Positions 43,199-52,412 are shown, numbered from the stretch's first letter. The stretch is 64,000 bases of DNA from Novosphingobium sp. CECT 9465 (GCF_920987055.1 NZ_CAKLBX010000001.1:372001-436000), one strand, 5' to 3'. Made by a program: numbers and translations. The notes: generated by a model not told the origin, from the sequence alone.

Positions 43199-44686
43199 AT
43201 GACCATTCCCTTTACCGATATTGACCGCCTGTACATCGACGGCGAATGGCACCCCGGCGCTGGCACCGAAGCCGTGCTCAATCCCGCCACTGAAGATGTG
43301 ATTGGCGAAGCGCCTGTGGGCGATGCGGCGGCGGCGGAAGCGGCGATTGCCTCGTCCTACGATGCGTTCGAAAACGGGCCATGGCCGCGCATGTCGCAGG
43401 GCGAACGCACCGCTGTGATGCAGAAATTCCACGATGCGCTTTACGCAAAGCGCGGGCAGTTGGTGGAACTGATCATCAAGGAAGTGGGCTGCGCGCAGGC
43501 CGTTACCAGCAACGTGCAGGTGGATGCGCCGCTGGAGCACTTGCAATCGGCGATCGACTATTCGCTGCGCGAAGAGCCGCGCCAGATCCCGGTTGCGTCC
43601 AACGCCAACATGATCAACCCCACCGGCCCGCGCATTCTGGGTGGTGGCACCGTGGTGCGCGAACCCGTCGGCGTGGTCAGCGGGATCACCGGGTATAATT
43701 TCCCGTTCCTGCTCAATCTGGCCAAGGTGACACCGGCGCTTCTGGCCGGCAATAGCCTGATCCTCAAGCCCTCGCCGTTCACGCCTTATTCCGCGCTGAT
43801 GCTGGGCCAGATCGCGGACGAGATCGGCCTGCCGCGCGGCGTGCTGAACGTGATCACGGGTGGCCCTGACGTCGGCACGAAGCTGACCACCGATCCGCGC
43901 GTGGACATGGTGACGTTTACGGGGTCCGAAGCGGTCGGCGCTGCCATCATGGGGCAGGCTGCGCCCACGTTGAAGCGTGTCCATCTGGAACTGGGCGGCA
44001 AGTCGGCCATGATCGTGCGCGAAGACGCCGATATCGAGGCCGCCGCCGCGATGGCGATCATGGTGCTTTCGGTGAATGCCGGGCAGGGCTGCGCCATCAC
44101 CACGCGTTTCCTCGTTCACAATTCGGTGCGCGCGCGCTTTGTCGCCACGGCCAAGGCGGTTGCGGCCCACTGGAAGGTGGGCGATCCTTCCGATCCCACG
44201 GTACTGATGGGGCCGCTGATCCGCGAATCGCAGCGCGCCAAGGTTGAAAAGCTGATCCAGTCGGGCCGCGACGAAGGCTCTGCCCTCGTCGCCGGCGGCA
44301 CCCGTCCGGCGGGCCTTTCCAAGGGCTTCTTCGTGGACATCACGCTGTTCGACAATGTCGACAACAAGTCCACGCTGGCACAGGAAGAAGTGTTCGGCCC
44401 GGTCGGCTGCGTGATCGGATATGATACCGATGACGAGGCAGTGCGGATCGCCAATGAATCGCGCTATGGCCTGAACGGTGCGATCATGACCGCCGATTCG
44501 GCCAAGGCCTATGAAATGTCGCTGCAGCTGCGCACCGGCAATGTCGCGATCAACGGCGGCATCGGCAAGATGGCCTATGCTCCGTTCGGCGGCTACAAGC
44601 GGTCGGGCATCGGGCGCGAATACGGGCCGGACTGGCTGCGCGAATTCCAGCAGGAAAAGACGATCACGTACCCGGTTGGGCGGTAA
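43199..44686 (+). CDS. NAD(P)-dependent aldehyde dehydrogenase
   Basis: The 495-residue ALDH has the general-base Glu in 'HLELGGKSAMI', catalytic Cys298 in 'NAGQGCAITTR', the NAD site 'VTFTGSEAVGAAIM' and 'EEVFGPVGCVIGYDTDDEAVRIAN'. It oxidises aldehydes to carboxylic acids. It starts 8 nt after the GMC gene and completes the P450-GMC-ALDH oxidation route. The exact aldehyde is unknown. A long imperfect palindrome lies after it (44709-44801). Confidence 0.93.
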   Translation: MTIPFTDIDRLYIDGEWHPGAGTEAVLNPATEDVIGEAPVGDAAAAEAAIASSYDAFENGPWPRMSQGERTAVMQKFHDALYAKRGQLVELIIKEVGCAQAVTSNVQVDAPLEHLQSAIDYSLREEPRQIPVASNANMINPTGPRILGGGTVVREPVGVVSGITGYNFPFLLNLAKVTPALLAGNSLILKPSPFTPYSALMLGQIADEIGLPRGVLNVITGGPDVGTKLTTDPRVDMVTFTGSEAVGAAIMGQAAPTLKRVHLELGGKSAMIVREDADIEAAAAMAIMVLSVNAGQGCAITTRFLVHNSVRARFVATAKAVAAHWKVGDPSDPTVLMGPLIRESQRAKVEKLIQSGRDEGSALVAGGTRPAGLSKGFFVDITLFDNVDNKSTLAQEEVFGPVGCVIGYDTDDEAVRIANESRYGLNGAIMTADSAKAYEMSLQLRTGNVAINGGIGKMAYAPFGGYKRSGIGREYGPDWLREFQQEKTITYPVGR

Positions 44687-44708
44687 GTCCGCATCTGCAA
44701 ATTATGTT

Positions 44709-44801
44709 TCGTCATGGCGAGGCCGAAGGCTGAAGCAATCCAGAGCCGCAGTGACCTGCGCTCTGGATTGCCACGTCGGCTTCGGCTCCTCGCAATGACG
44801 A
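44709..44801. repeat. 93-bp imperfect inverted repeat between convergent genes
   Basis: The left arm (TCGTCATGGCGAGG.. to ..GCAATCCAGAG) and right arm (CTCTGGATTGC.. to ..CGCAATGACGA) are near-complete reverse complements with a central CCGCAGTGACCTGCG. The element could fold into one long hairpin. It resembles dispersed REP-like elements I associate with sphingomonads, and may act as a bidirectional terminator between the ALDH gene and the phosphatase gene. No transposase is present. Confidence 0.7.
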
Positions 44802-44824
44802 ATGTTTGAGGTGAAAAGCGAGAC

Positions 44825-45616
44825 TTACGCTTCCAGCAGGCGGTGGCGAATGGCGGCGACCTGGGCCTCTTCGAAACCCAATGCTTGCCGGACATAACCC
44901 TCTATCGAACCGTGCACTTCGGCCACGCTATCCAGCGCAGCCTTGAGATAGGCCGGATCGGCGGACATCAGCGCATCGCGCACATCGGGTGCCATCTTCT
45001 CGAACGGATGCTCGCCGTCGGTCAGGCCCATGCGGGCGGCGCGGTGGACGCGCGTAAAGGCATAAAGATCGACCGCCGTGTTGGTCAGCGCAAAATCGGC
45101 CAGGATCGTGTCTTCATCGACGCCTGCAAGGCCAAGAATGATCGCGGCGCAAAACCCGGTGCGGTCTTTTCCGGCCGCGCAGTGGAACAGGACCGGCGCT
45201 TGATCGTCCAGCAGGGCTTCGAAAATGCCGCGCAACGGACGGACCAGCCATTGCTGCATTGTGGGGTATGAACCGATCAGCCACGCGCGCAATTCGGGAC
45301 CGGTCGCGGCCTTTTCCCACGCAGCACCGCGTTGCGACGAGGCAATGGATTCCTCCAGCTGCCATGACAGGTTCTGCACCGGGCTGGCCCAATGAGTGGG
45401 TTCGGCGGCGATTTCATCATCGCGGCGCAAATCGATGGTGCGAATGCCCAGCGGCGCGATTGCCTCATGATCCTGCGGGGTCAGATACGTCAACACGCCT
45501 GAACGGTAAATCAGTCCGCGCCGAACAGTTCGGCCATCGGTTGCAGGATAGCCGCCAAGGTCGCGAAAATTGCAGCCGCCAGCAAGGTCGAATTGAACGG
45601 TTTCCTGAATCGTCAT
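44825..45616 (-). CDS. tyrosine-protein phosphatase (PtpB-like, Y_phosphatase3)
   Basis: This 263-residue protein has the Cys-based phosphatase loop 'HCAAGKDRTG' (Cys146, Arg152), the 'NFRDLGGY' N-terminal motif and the segment 'GIRTIDLRRDDE'. PtpB-like members dephosphorylate phosphotyrosine, phosphoserine or phosphoinositides. In this operon it may instead remove phosphate from a small molecule made by the phosphotransferases; that is only an inference. It is the last gene of the minus-strand operon 49694-44825. GGAGGATAG precedes the start at 45616. Confidence 0.85.
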   Translation of the reverse strand: MTIQETVQFDLAGGCNFRDLGGYPATDGRTVRRGLIYRSGVLTYLTPQDHEAIAPLGIRTIDLRRDDEIAAEPTHWASPVQNLSWQLEESIASSQRGAAWEKAATGPELRAWLIGSYPTMQQWLVRPLRGIFEALLDDQAPVLFHCAAGKDRTGFCAAIILGLAGVDEDTILADFALTNTAVDLYAFTRVHRAARMGLTDGEHPFEKMAPDVRDALMSADPAYLKAALDSVAEVHGSIEGYVRQALGFEEAQVAAIRHRLLEA

Positions 45617-45682
45617 TCTATCCTCCGATAGCTTTGGCGCGAATAGGACCGCCCCACCTCGAATCGCTGCGATATTGCCAGA

Positions 45683-46597
45683 TCAATATGTCAGGACGAT
45701 TTTGCCCCGCACATTTCCGCCTGCCACTTCGGCCATTGCCGCCACTGCTTCTTCCATGGGGTATGTGCGCTGGATAGTGGGCTTCAACTTGCCAGCATCC
45801 GCCAGCGCCGCGGCATCGGCAAGGGCGCCGGCATCGGGCGCGCCGAAGGTCATCGTGGCGCGGACACCGCGCCGGGCCGCTTCGGCTTCGTCCGGCGGCG
45901 CGGTCAGCGTGACGAGGATGCCGCCCGGCTTGAGCAGACCCCACGAACGGGCCTGTGCTGGCGGTCCGAAAGCATCAAGGACCACGTCGAAATCGCCGAT
46001 GGTTTCTTCATAGGCCGTGGTGCGATCGACAACATGGTCCGCGCCAAGGCCGCGCACGAAGTCCATCGTTGCAGGAGAGGTCAGTGCCGTCACTTCGGCA
46101 CCGAGCGCCTTGGCAAGCTGGATGCCGATACTGCCCACCCCACCCGCTGCGGCATGGATCAGAAGCCGGGTTCCCGGACCGACTTGCCCGGCATCGAATG
46201 CAGCCTTGATGGTGACGATCGCCACGGGCAAGGCCGCGGCTTCGATCATCGAGAGGCTGGCGGGTGCCTTGGCGATCCAATCCGCCGACGTTACCAGAAC
46301 ATCGGCGAAAACCCCGATAGGGCCGATCGATCCATAGACCGCATCGCCCACGGAAAACCCGCTCACACCTTCGCCAAGTTCGGTGACGGTGCCTGCAAAT
46401 TCATTGCCGAGGGTGATGGGGAACGGGGCCTGGATGAAGTCCTTCATGTGCCCGTCGCGGATTTTCCAGTCGACGGGATTGACCCCGGTTGCGGCAACGG
46501 CAATGCGTACTTGTCCGGCGCCGACGACCGGCTCCGGGACGTCGTTGATCACGACCACATCGGGACCGCCCCAAGCGGTTATCTGGACAGCTCTCAT
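45683..46597 (-). CDS. NADP-dependent MDR oxidoreductase, quinone-reductase-like
   Basis: The 304-residue zinc-independent medium-chain dehydrogenase has 'VNPVDWKIRDG', 'GNEFAGTVTELGEGV', the nucleotide loop 'HAAAGGVGSIGIQLAKALGAEV', and no catalytic zinc cysteine cluster. Family members reduce quinones or 2-enones with NADPH. The ATG at 46597 has GGAGGATG upstream. It lies in the same operon as an LLM flavoenzyme, so both may act on the same enone. A short 90-nt gap separates it from the LLM gene. Confidence 0.87.
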   Translation of the reverse strand: MRAVQITAWGGPDVVVINDVPEPVVGAGQVRIAVAATGVNPVDWKIRDGHMKDFIQAPFPITLGNEFAGTVTELGEGVSGFSVGDAVYGSIGPIGVFADVLVTSADWIAKAPASLSMIEAAALPVAIVTIKAAFDAGQVGPGTRLLIHAAAGGVGSIGIQLAKALGAEVTALTSPATMDFVRGLGADHVVDRTTAYEETIGDFDVVLDAFGPPAQARSWGLLKPGGILVTLTAPPDEAEAARRGVRATMTFGAPDAGALADAAALADAGKLKPTIQRTYPMEEAVAAMAEVAGGNVRGKIVLTY

Positions 46598-46687
46598 ATC
46601 ATCCTCCGTCAGCGCGGGGCACCGCATCGATGTTGCCCAACCTAGTCGCAGTTTGCTGTATTGTTCCTTCCGGCGGGCAGGTTGCCT

Positions 46688-47578
46688 TTACAGCACGTTG
46701 GCGGCGATCGTTTCCAGAGCGGCCTGCGCATCCTCGACGCTTGCAATATGCGGCAGGCTGAAGGCCAGACGGTCGACACCGGCATCCTCGTACATGCTGC
46801 GCAGTTCGCGATTGTCGTCGCCCGGAGCCAGGATCACGCCGATTTCGAAGTGGGCGATGTCGCGCCCGGCTTCCTGTGCATAGGCCATGATCTTGGCGCG
46901 GCCCTGCTTTACATGCTCCGGCCCGGTCATGTCTGTTTCGGTCAGGGATAGCAGGCGCGTTCCGGCGTAGGCGGGAAGCCAGCCCTGGCAATGCTGGCCA
47001 ACGCGCTTGAGTACGCCGTCGCTGTAGCCGCCCAGCAGGATCGGCGTGTGCGGCTTTCGTGCCGGGCGCGGATACATCTGCACTTCGGGGAATTGGAAGA
47101 AATCGCCGTCGAAAGCGAAAGCGTCCTGCGTCCACAGGCCTTTCATCACTGCGATGCTTTCCATCGTATAGTCCCAGCGCCGTTCGAAGCTGCCGCCGCT
47201 TGCTTCGATCTCGATCCGGCTGGCGCCGCCGGTGCCAAGGCCGAGCATGAAGCGGCCATTGCTGTACGCGTCCAGGCAAGCGACCTGCTTGGCGACATCG
47301 ACCGGGTGCTTCATCGGCATGATCAGTACCCCGGTCGATACTTCGAGCCGGGTGGTGAGCGCAGTTGCCCGCGCCGCGCCGATCAGCGGGTCCTGATAGA
47401 ACGGTACACCATGGGTGTGCGGCCCTTTGATCTCCTCGCGCAGCGGGCGGACGGTGTGATGGCCGGTGGTCAACCAATCGAAGCCGATCTGTTCGGCGAT
47501 GCGGCCGATTTCGCCCATATCGACATCGTTGATCGGTACGCCGGGATCGGCAAACGGCCTGCTTACGCCAATTTTCAT
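46688..47578 (-). CDS. LLM-class F420- or FMN-dependent oxidoreductase
   Basis: The 296-residue luciferase-like protein has 'IGFDWLTTGHHTVRPL', 'EVSTGVLIMPMKHPVDVAKQVACLDAYSNGRFMLGLGTGG' and 'PHTPILLGGYSDGVLKRVGQHCQGW'. It is a member of the group usually annotated as F420-dependent. It is the fourth LLM enzyme in the window. It lies 48 nt downstream of an SDR and upstream of the MDR oxidoreductase. CAGGAG precedes ATG 47578. Confidence 0.86.
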   Translation of the reverse strand: MKIGVSRPFADPGVPINDVDMGEIGRIAEQIGFDWLTTGHHTVRPLREEIKGPHTHGVPFYQDPLIGAARATALTTRLEVSTGVLIMPMKHPVDVAKQVACLDAYSNGRFMLGLGTGGASRIEIEASGGSFERRWDYTMESIAVMKGLWTQDAFAFDGDFFQFPEVQMYPRPARKPHTPILLGGYSDGVLKRVGQHCQGWLPAYAGTRLLSLTETDMTGPEHVKQGRAKIMAYAQEAGRDIAHFEIGVILAPGDDNRELRSMYEDAGVDRLAFSLPHIASVEDAQAALETIAANVL

Positions 47579-47626
47579 CCACGCTCTCCTGCAAGCAGAC
47601 GGTGCATCATCCGGCCCGGCTGCCGA

Positions 47627-48424
47627 TTATCCGTAAAAGAATTTCATCAATTCGCTTTTCGCCACAACGCGTTCGCGCCGGGCGGCATTGGAGGTGACCG
47701 GATCATCAGGCGAAGTTTCGTCCGGGTTGTAGATCGGCCCGGAACCCAGTGCGTCGATCGTGCCACGCGCCAGGGCGGCGGTATCCGAAGCGCCGGTGGC
47801 TTCGACCGGAATGCCGCGCCGTGCCAGCGTTTCGCGCAGCATCGGAGTATCGGCGATCTTGAAGAGCAGGGTGACCACATCCACACCGCGCGGCGTCAGT
47901 TCGGCCCAGAGCGATTCACACAGGTTCAGTGCGAAACCCTTGGTCGCCGTATAGATGCCGGATTGGCCCACGCCCCCAAAAGCCGCTTCGGAGCCGACAA
48001 CGATCAAACCGCCGCCGCCATTTTCAACCAGCCTGCGCCCGAAGTGGTTGAGCGCTTCGGTGAGGAACAGTACGTTGCGCTGGATCGTAGCTGCCCAGTG
48101 GGCATAGGGCTGGTCGATGAATTGCGCGCCCGATGCTTCGGCCCCGGCGTTGAACACGGCAAGGTTCAACCGCAAATCCGCAGTAGCGGCTTCGATCTGC
48201 GCGACTGCATCGGGCGCTCCCAGATCAAGCGAGAGCGTGCGGACCTCTACGCCAAGGGCGCGGATTGCAGTGGCGGCCTGCGCCAGTTTGTCTTCGCGAC
48301 GGGCAATCAGCAGGCAGTTCATGCCGCGCCGCGCCAGATCGGTTGCGAAAGCCAGACCCAGCCCGTCCGATCCGCCGGTGATGAACGCCCATTTGCCCGG
48401 CGCGATGGCCGCCGACCCGGTCAT
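47627..48424 (-). CDS. SDR-family oxidoreductase
   Basis: This 265-residue SDR has the variant cofactor motif 'TGGSDGLG', an Arg pair after beta-2 ('LIARRED') for NADP(H), a catalytic Ser in 'VVGSEAAFGG' and 'YTATK'. This resembles the DltE/17-beta-HSD12-like branch that reduces long acyl or ketosteroid-type substrates. Its ATG overlaps the stop of the NTF2-like gene by 4 nt. It precedes the LLM enzyme gene. Confidence 0.87.
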   Translation of the reverse strand: MTGSAAIAPGKWAFITGGSDGLGLAFATDLARRGMNCLLIARREDKLAQAATAIRALGVEVRTLSLDLGAPDAVAQIEAATADLRLNLAVFNAGAEASGAQFIDQPYAHWAATIQRNVLFLTEALNHFGRRLVENGGGGLIVVGSEAAFGGVGQSGIYTATKGFALNLCESLWAELTPRGVDVVTLLFKIADTPMLRETLARRGIPVEATGASDTAALARGTIDALGSGPIYNPDETSPDDPVTSNAARRERVVAKSELMKFFYG

Positions 48425-48867
48425 TGCGCCACGGCTTCGGGATTGCCCGCCGGGTTAGCGCCACCGCTGATGCCCATCTTGCGGTTGAGATCGTCCATGT
48501 CGAGGTATTCACGCCATTTGACGATCAGGCCATCATCATTGAATTCATAGATCGCGACCATCTGGTGCGGGCAGGGGCGACCCATGATGATCGCCGTGTC
48601 CGAGCGTTCCTGCATCACCATCCGGTCGTTCGACACGATATTGACTTCGTTGCATTTGTTGTTGGTGGCAAAGGTCATCTGGTTGAGGATTTCGGCGCGC
48701 AACGCGTCCTTGCCCTTGATCACCGGGCCGCCCGGAACCCACAGTTGCCATTCCGCATCTTCGGCAAAGAACGACAGGATTTTCTCGACATCGGGCCGCA
48801 CTTCATCGCTGCCGTCGCCCCAGGCGTCGTGCATCGTGCGGACCTTGTTTTCCAGTTCGATACCCAT
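48421..48867 (-). CDS. NTF2-like protein, limonene-epoxide-hydrolase-like
   Basis: The 148-residue protein has an NTF2 fold and resembles limonene-1,2-epoxide hydrolases: 'FFAEDAEWQLWVPGGPVIKGKDALRAEI', 'VMQERSDTAII' and 'IVKWREYLDMDDL'. The Arg and Asp in 'ERSD' and the acidic 'REYLD' fall where LEH has its Arg/Asp catalytic set, but the alignment is by eye. If active it would open an epoxide formed by a P450. The start at 48867 ('MGIELENKV') is preferred to a longer frame that runs into the upstream SDR gene. It is the third NTF2-like protein in the window. Confidence 0.75.
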   Translation of the reverse strand: MGIELENKVRTMHDAWGDGSDEVRPDVEKILSFFAEDAEWQLWVPGGPVIKGKDALRAEILNQMTFATNNKCNEVNIVSNDRMVMQERSDTAIIMGRPCPHQMVAIYEFNDDGLIVKWREYLDMDDLNRKMGISGGANPAGNPEAVAQ

Positions 48868-48884
48868 GGTGTTTTCCTTTGAAA

Positions 48885-49694
48885 TCAGTTGCCAGCAGAA
48901 AGCGCGCGGGTGACGCTGATGAACGGCACGGTGCAGCTTTGTCCGCCATCGACCGGATAGAGCATCCCGTTGACATAGCGCGATTCGTCGGATGCCAGGA
49001 ACAATGCCATCGCCGCGATGTCTTCTGGTTCGCCGATGAAGGGCGTGTTCAGCACATCGAGGAACAGGCGGTCCATTTCCGGCGTGGTCCACTGGATCTT
49101 GGCCGGGGTCTGCGTCGGGCCGGGCAGGATCGCGTTGCTGCGGATGCCGCGCTTGCCATATGTTGCAGCAATTGCCTGCACGAACCAGTTGAGGGCGGCC
49201 TTGGACGAACCATAGCTGTAGGCAGTAATGTCTCCGCCCATTGAACTGCCCGACGAGGTGGAAATGATCGAGCCGCGCCCGCGTTCGAGCATGTGCGGGA
49301 TCGCCAGCTTGCTCGCGATCACCGCGCCAAGCACGTTGACACGCAAGTTGGCGAAGAAGATTTCGGGATCGAAGGCGAGGAAATCCATATCGCGCATCGC
49401 GTGTTCGGTGTTGGTGTAGAGCGCGTTGTTGAACAGGACGTCGATCTGGCCGAAATCGGCGATGGTGGTGTCGATCATCCGTGCAAGGTCGTCTTCCTTG
49501 CTTACGTCCACGGTGATCGCGCGGGCCTTGCCGCCGGCATCGACCACGGCCTGCGCCACGGCCTCGGCAGGCTCTGCGCGAATGTCGGCGACGATAACGG
49601 TTGCACCTTCGCGCGCGAACATTGCAGCGCTGGCGCGGCCAATCCCGCTGCCACTGCCGGTAATGATGCAGACCTTGTCCGCCAGTCTTGCCAT
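48885..49694 (-). CDS. SDR-family oxidoreductase
   Basis: The 269-residue SDR has 'TGSGSGIG', an Asp after beta-2 ('VADIRAE') for NAD(H), 'FNNALYT', a catalytic Ser in 'STSSGSS' and 'YGSSK'. It is first in the minus-strand operon and divergent from the TonB receptor at 49966. ATG 49694 has AGGAG about 11 nt upstream; the longer frame to 49739 is less likely. Confidence 0.9.
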   Translation of the reverse strand: MARLADKVCIITGSGSGIGRASAAMFAREGATVIVADIRAEPAEAVAQAVVDAGGKARAITVDVSKEDDLARMIDTTIADFGQIDVLFNNALYTNTEHAMRDMDFLAFDPEIFFANLRVNVLGAVIASKLAIPHMLERGRGSIISTSSGSSMGGDITAYSYGSSKAALNWFVQAIAATYGKRGIRSNAILPGPTQTPAKIQWTTPEMDRLFLDVLNTPFIGEPEDIAAMALFLASDESRYVNGMLYPVDGGQSCTVPFISVTRALSAGN

Positions 49695-49965
49695 ATTATT
49701 CAAGCTCCTCTTCGCCGCATTGGCGTTCGTTGCGGTCAAAGTTGCGGTTTTGCCAGGCCCCGTTACCTGTCGAACGGTTGGTGGGGCGGGTAGTTGCGAC
49801 TTCCACGGGCCATGGACTGCTGCCTGATGTGCGATCTGGAAAATCGTTGATGATTTGTCGGCGTGGAGTCGGCTGCCCTTTCCAAAGACAGGTTATCAAA
49901 TGGCCGCCCAAAGACAGCAGACTCGCGAAAACGAGAATTGACTGACTTACCGGGAGGACACACCA

Positions 49966-52359
49966 ATGATTTCGAAGGGCCAATCCAAGAGCCTTGTCGC
50001 CTTGCTGCTGGCAACGACGGCAACCCCTGTTTTTGCGCAGGACAATTCTGCGGCTGAACAGCCTGCGGGCCAGAGCGATGGGGACATCATCGTCACCGCG
50101 CGCCGCACGTCCGAAAACATTCAGTCCACCCCGGTTTCGGTTACCGCATTCGGTACGGAATCGCTGCGTCAGGCACAGGTTCGCGATACGCAGGACTTGT
50201 TGTTCAAAACGCCGGGCGTGTTTCTGGCGGGCAGCGGCGGGCGCGAAAACTCGAACTTCTCGATCCGCGGCCAGTCCAAGGCGCTTGCCGGCAACAGCGC
50301 GCCGGGCGTGATCAGCTATTTCGCCGATGTGCCCGCGCCGACGCTGGGGTCCAGCATCCCGACGTACGATCTGGCATCGGTACAGGTGCTGAAAGGTCCG
50401 CAGGGGACCCTGTTCGGGCGGAACACCACCGGCGGCGCCATTCTCTATTATCCCACCGCCCCCAACTATGAACTCGGCGGGTACGTGCAGGCATCCTATG
50501 GAAGCTATGACGCCCGGATCGCCGAGGCGGCGATCAACCTGCCGCTCGTCGATCAGAAGGTGGCGCTGCGCATTTCCGGCCAGTACCAGAAGCGCGATGG
50601 CTGGACCAAGAACATCGGCATCGGCAATGACGCGGACGATCTCAATTCGCGCGCGATCCGCGGTTCGCTGCTGCTTGAACCGGTCGATGGGCTGAAGAAT
50701 ACCACCATCGTCGATTATTACCGCAACCGTTCCACCGGCGGTGCTTCAGTGCTGGTCGATGTCTTTGCCGGGCCGAACGCGCTGACCGCCACCGGAACGC
50801 TGGCGGCGGCGCAGGCGCAGCTTGCCTTGCAGCAGGCCCGTGGCGTCCGCGTAATCAATTCGGATATCGATGCATTCGAACATGCCGAACGCTTTGGCGT
50901 GACCAACCGTACCGAAGCCACGCTTTCGGACGCGATCCAGCTCGTCAACACGTTCGGTTATCGTCACACCAAGGTCGATTATTTCTCAAGCGTCGATGGC
51001 CTGCCCACGCTGATTTCCGATGGCACTGGGGCGATTCCCAAGGGGCTGCCGGTGATGGTCGTCGGCGGACGCCAGACTTCCGATGTGGAACAGTTCACCG
51101 AGGAACTGCAGTTCCGCGGCAAGGCTGCCGATGAAAAGCTGGATTGGCTGGTCGGGGGCTTCTACCTGAAGAGCAAGCCCAAAGGACCGACCGGCACCTA
51201 TATCCCGGTCTTCATCCTGCCCGGCATCACGAATGCGCCTTTCAACTATGGCTTCTTTACCGAGACCAGCAAGGCAGTGTTCGGCAACGTGACGTACAAG
51301 CTTGATGCCATTACCGACGGTTTGCGGTTCAGCGCCGGTTTCCGTCATACCTGGGACGAAATTACCGCATGCGTAGGCAGCGGAACGTCTCCCGATCCGG
51401 TTCTGTCGCCTGCTGATTGCAACAATGCCGTCCCCGCGATCAGGAACAGCAGCATCAACAAGACCTCGTCCAAGGCAGCGACCTGGACCGTTGGTCTCGA
51501 TTGGCAAGCATCTGATTCGGTATTCCTTTATGCGGTGACCCGCCATGGCTATCGCGCAGGCGGGATAAACAGCCCGACCCTGGCCGGACGTCTTGCGCAG
51601 TTCCAGTCGTTCCAGCCGGAAAAGGTGGACGATATCGAAGTGGGTATCCGTTCGGATATGCATGCCGGCGACGTGGCCATCCGCTTCAACGCATCGCCTT
51701 TCGTGGGCTGGTACAGCAACGTGCAGGTTCCGGTTTCGGGCCTGAACACGCAGGCGACCTGCAGCACGACGACGCCGGGCGGCACCGATGCACCCCGCTC
51801 GCCCGATGGCGATTGCAATGCGAACAACGACCCCAGCGGCGGCACCCTGCTGGTCAATGCCGGTTCGACCCGCGTTGCGGGCATCGATCTTTCCGCCCGG
51901 ATCGCGCCGACATCGACCCTCGCGTTCGAGGCGGGTGCCACCTTCCTTGATCTCAAGACGCGTTCCTTGACCGTGCCGACCGATCTTCAGTCCTATCTGC
52001 GGGTACTGGAAGTGCCGTTCAATCTGGTTGCAAAGCAGACGGTTACCGCTGGCGTACGCTGGACGCTGCCCGTGCCCGAAAGCATTGGCAAAACCGTGTT
52101 CAGCGGCGATTTCTACCATTCGAGCAGTGTCCAGTCTTCCGATGCGATCCTGCCCGCTTACAGCATCGTCAATGCACGGCTCGATATCAGCGAGATCGGC
52201 GGATCGTCGGTCGATGCCAGCGTCTTCGTGCGCAATGTGTTCGACAAGGAATACCTTGCATCGAGCAACGTCGGATCGAACCTGCTGGGCGTGCAGAGCG
52301 GCTTCATCGGTGCTCCGCGCACGGTGGGCGTCGAACTGCGCTATCGTTTCGGCAACTGA
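49966..52359 (+). CDS. TonB-dependent outer-membrane receptor
   Basis: The 797-residue receptor begins with a signal peptide ending 'TPVFA', then 'DIIVTARRTSE', the plug ('SVQVLKGPQGTLFGRNTTGG'), and a beta barrel ending 'GVELRYRFGN' with an aromatic residue near the C-terminus. It is a paralogue of the receptor at 5181; each may bring in a different or related hydrophobic compound. A 271-bp gap containing two CCAAAGACAG direct repeats (49882-49891 and 49908-49917) precedes it. GGGAGGAC lies upstream of the ATG. It is followed 53 nt later by a phosphotransferase gene. Confidence 0.93.
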   Translation: MISKGQSKSLVALLLATTATPVFAQDNSAAEQPAGQSDGDIIVTARRTSENIQSTPVSVTAFGTESLRQAQVRDTQDLLFKTPGVFLAGSGGRENSNFSIRGQSKALAGNSAPGVISYFADVPAPTLGSSIPTYDLASVQVLKGPQGTLFGRNTTGGAILYYPTAPNYELGGYVQASYGSYDARIAEAAINLPLVDQKVALRISGQYQKRDGWTKNIGIGNDADDLNSRAIRGSLLLEPVDGLKNTTIVDYYRNRSTGGASVLVDVFAGPNALTATGTLAAAQAQLALQQARGVRVINSDIDAFEHAERFGVTNRTEATLSDAIQLVNTFGYRHTKVDYFSSVDGLPTLISDGTGAIPKGLPVMVVGGRQTSDVEQFTEELQFRGKAADEKLDWLVGGFYLKSKPKGPTGTYIPVFILPGITNAPFNYGFFTETSKAVFGNVTYKLDAITDGLRFSAGFRHTWDEITACVGSGTSPDPVLSPADCNNAVPAIRNSSINKTSSKAATWTVGLDWQASDSVFLYAVTRHGYRAGGINSPTLAGRLAQFQSFQPEKVDDIEVGIRSDMHAGDVAIRFNASPFVGWYSNVQVPVSGLNTQATCSTTTPGGTDAPRSPDGDCNANNDPSGGTLLVNAGSTRVAGIDLSARIAPTSTLAFEAGATFLDLKTRSLTVPTDLQSYLRVLEVPFNLVAKQTVTAGVRWTLPVPESIGKTVFSGDFYHSSSVQSSDAILPAYSIVNARLDISEIGGSSVDASVFVRNVFDKEYLASSNVGSNLLGVQSGFIGAPRTVGVELRYRFGN

Positions 52360-52412
52360 ACCGGATATCGTCTGAACAGAAAGCCGGCGCGGTCGGTGGG
52401 GGGAGAGCACGA

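Noticed and set aside
8723..47578. Treating all four LLM proteins as proven F420 enzymes
   Set aside because: The LLM fold is also used by FMN-dependent monooxygenases; only the context near cof genes supports F420, so the cofactor is left as likely.
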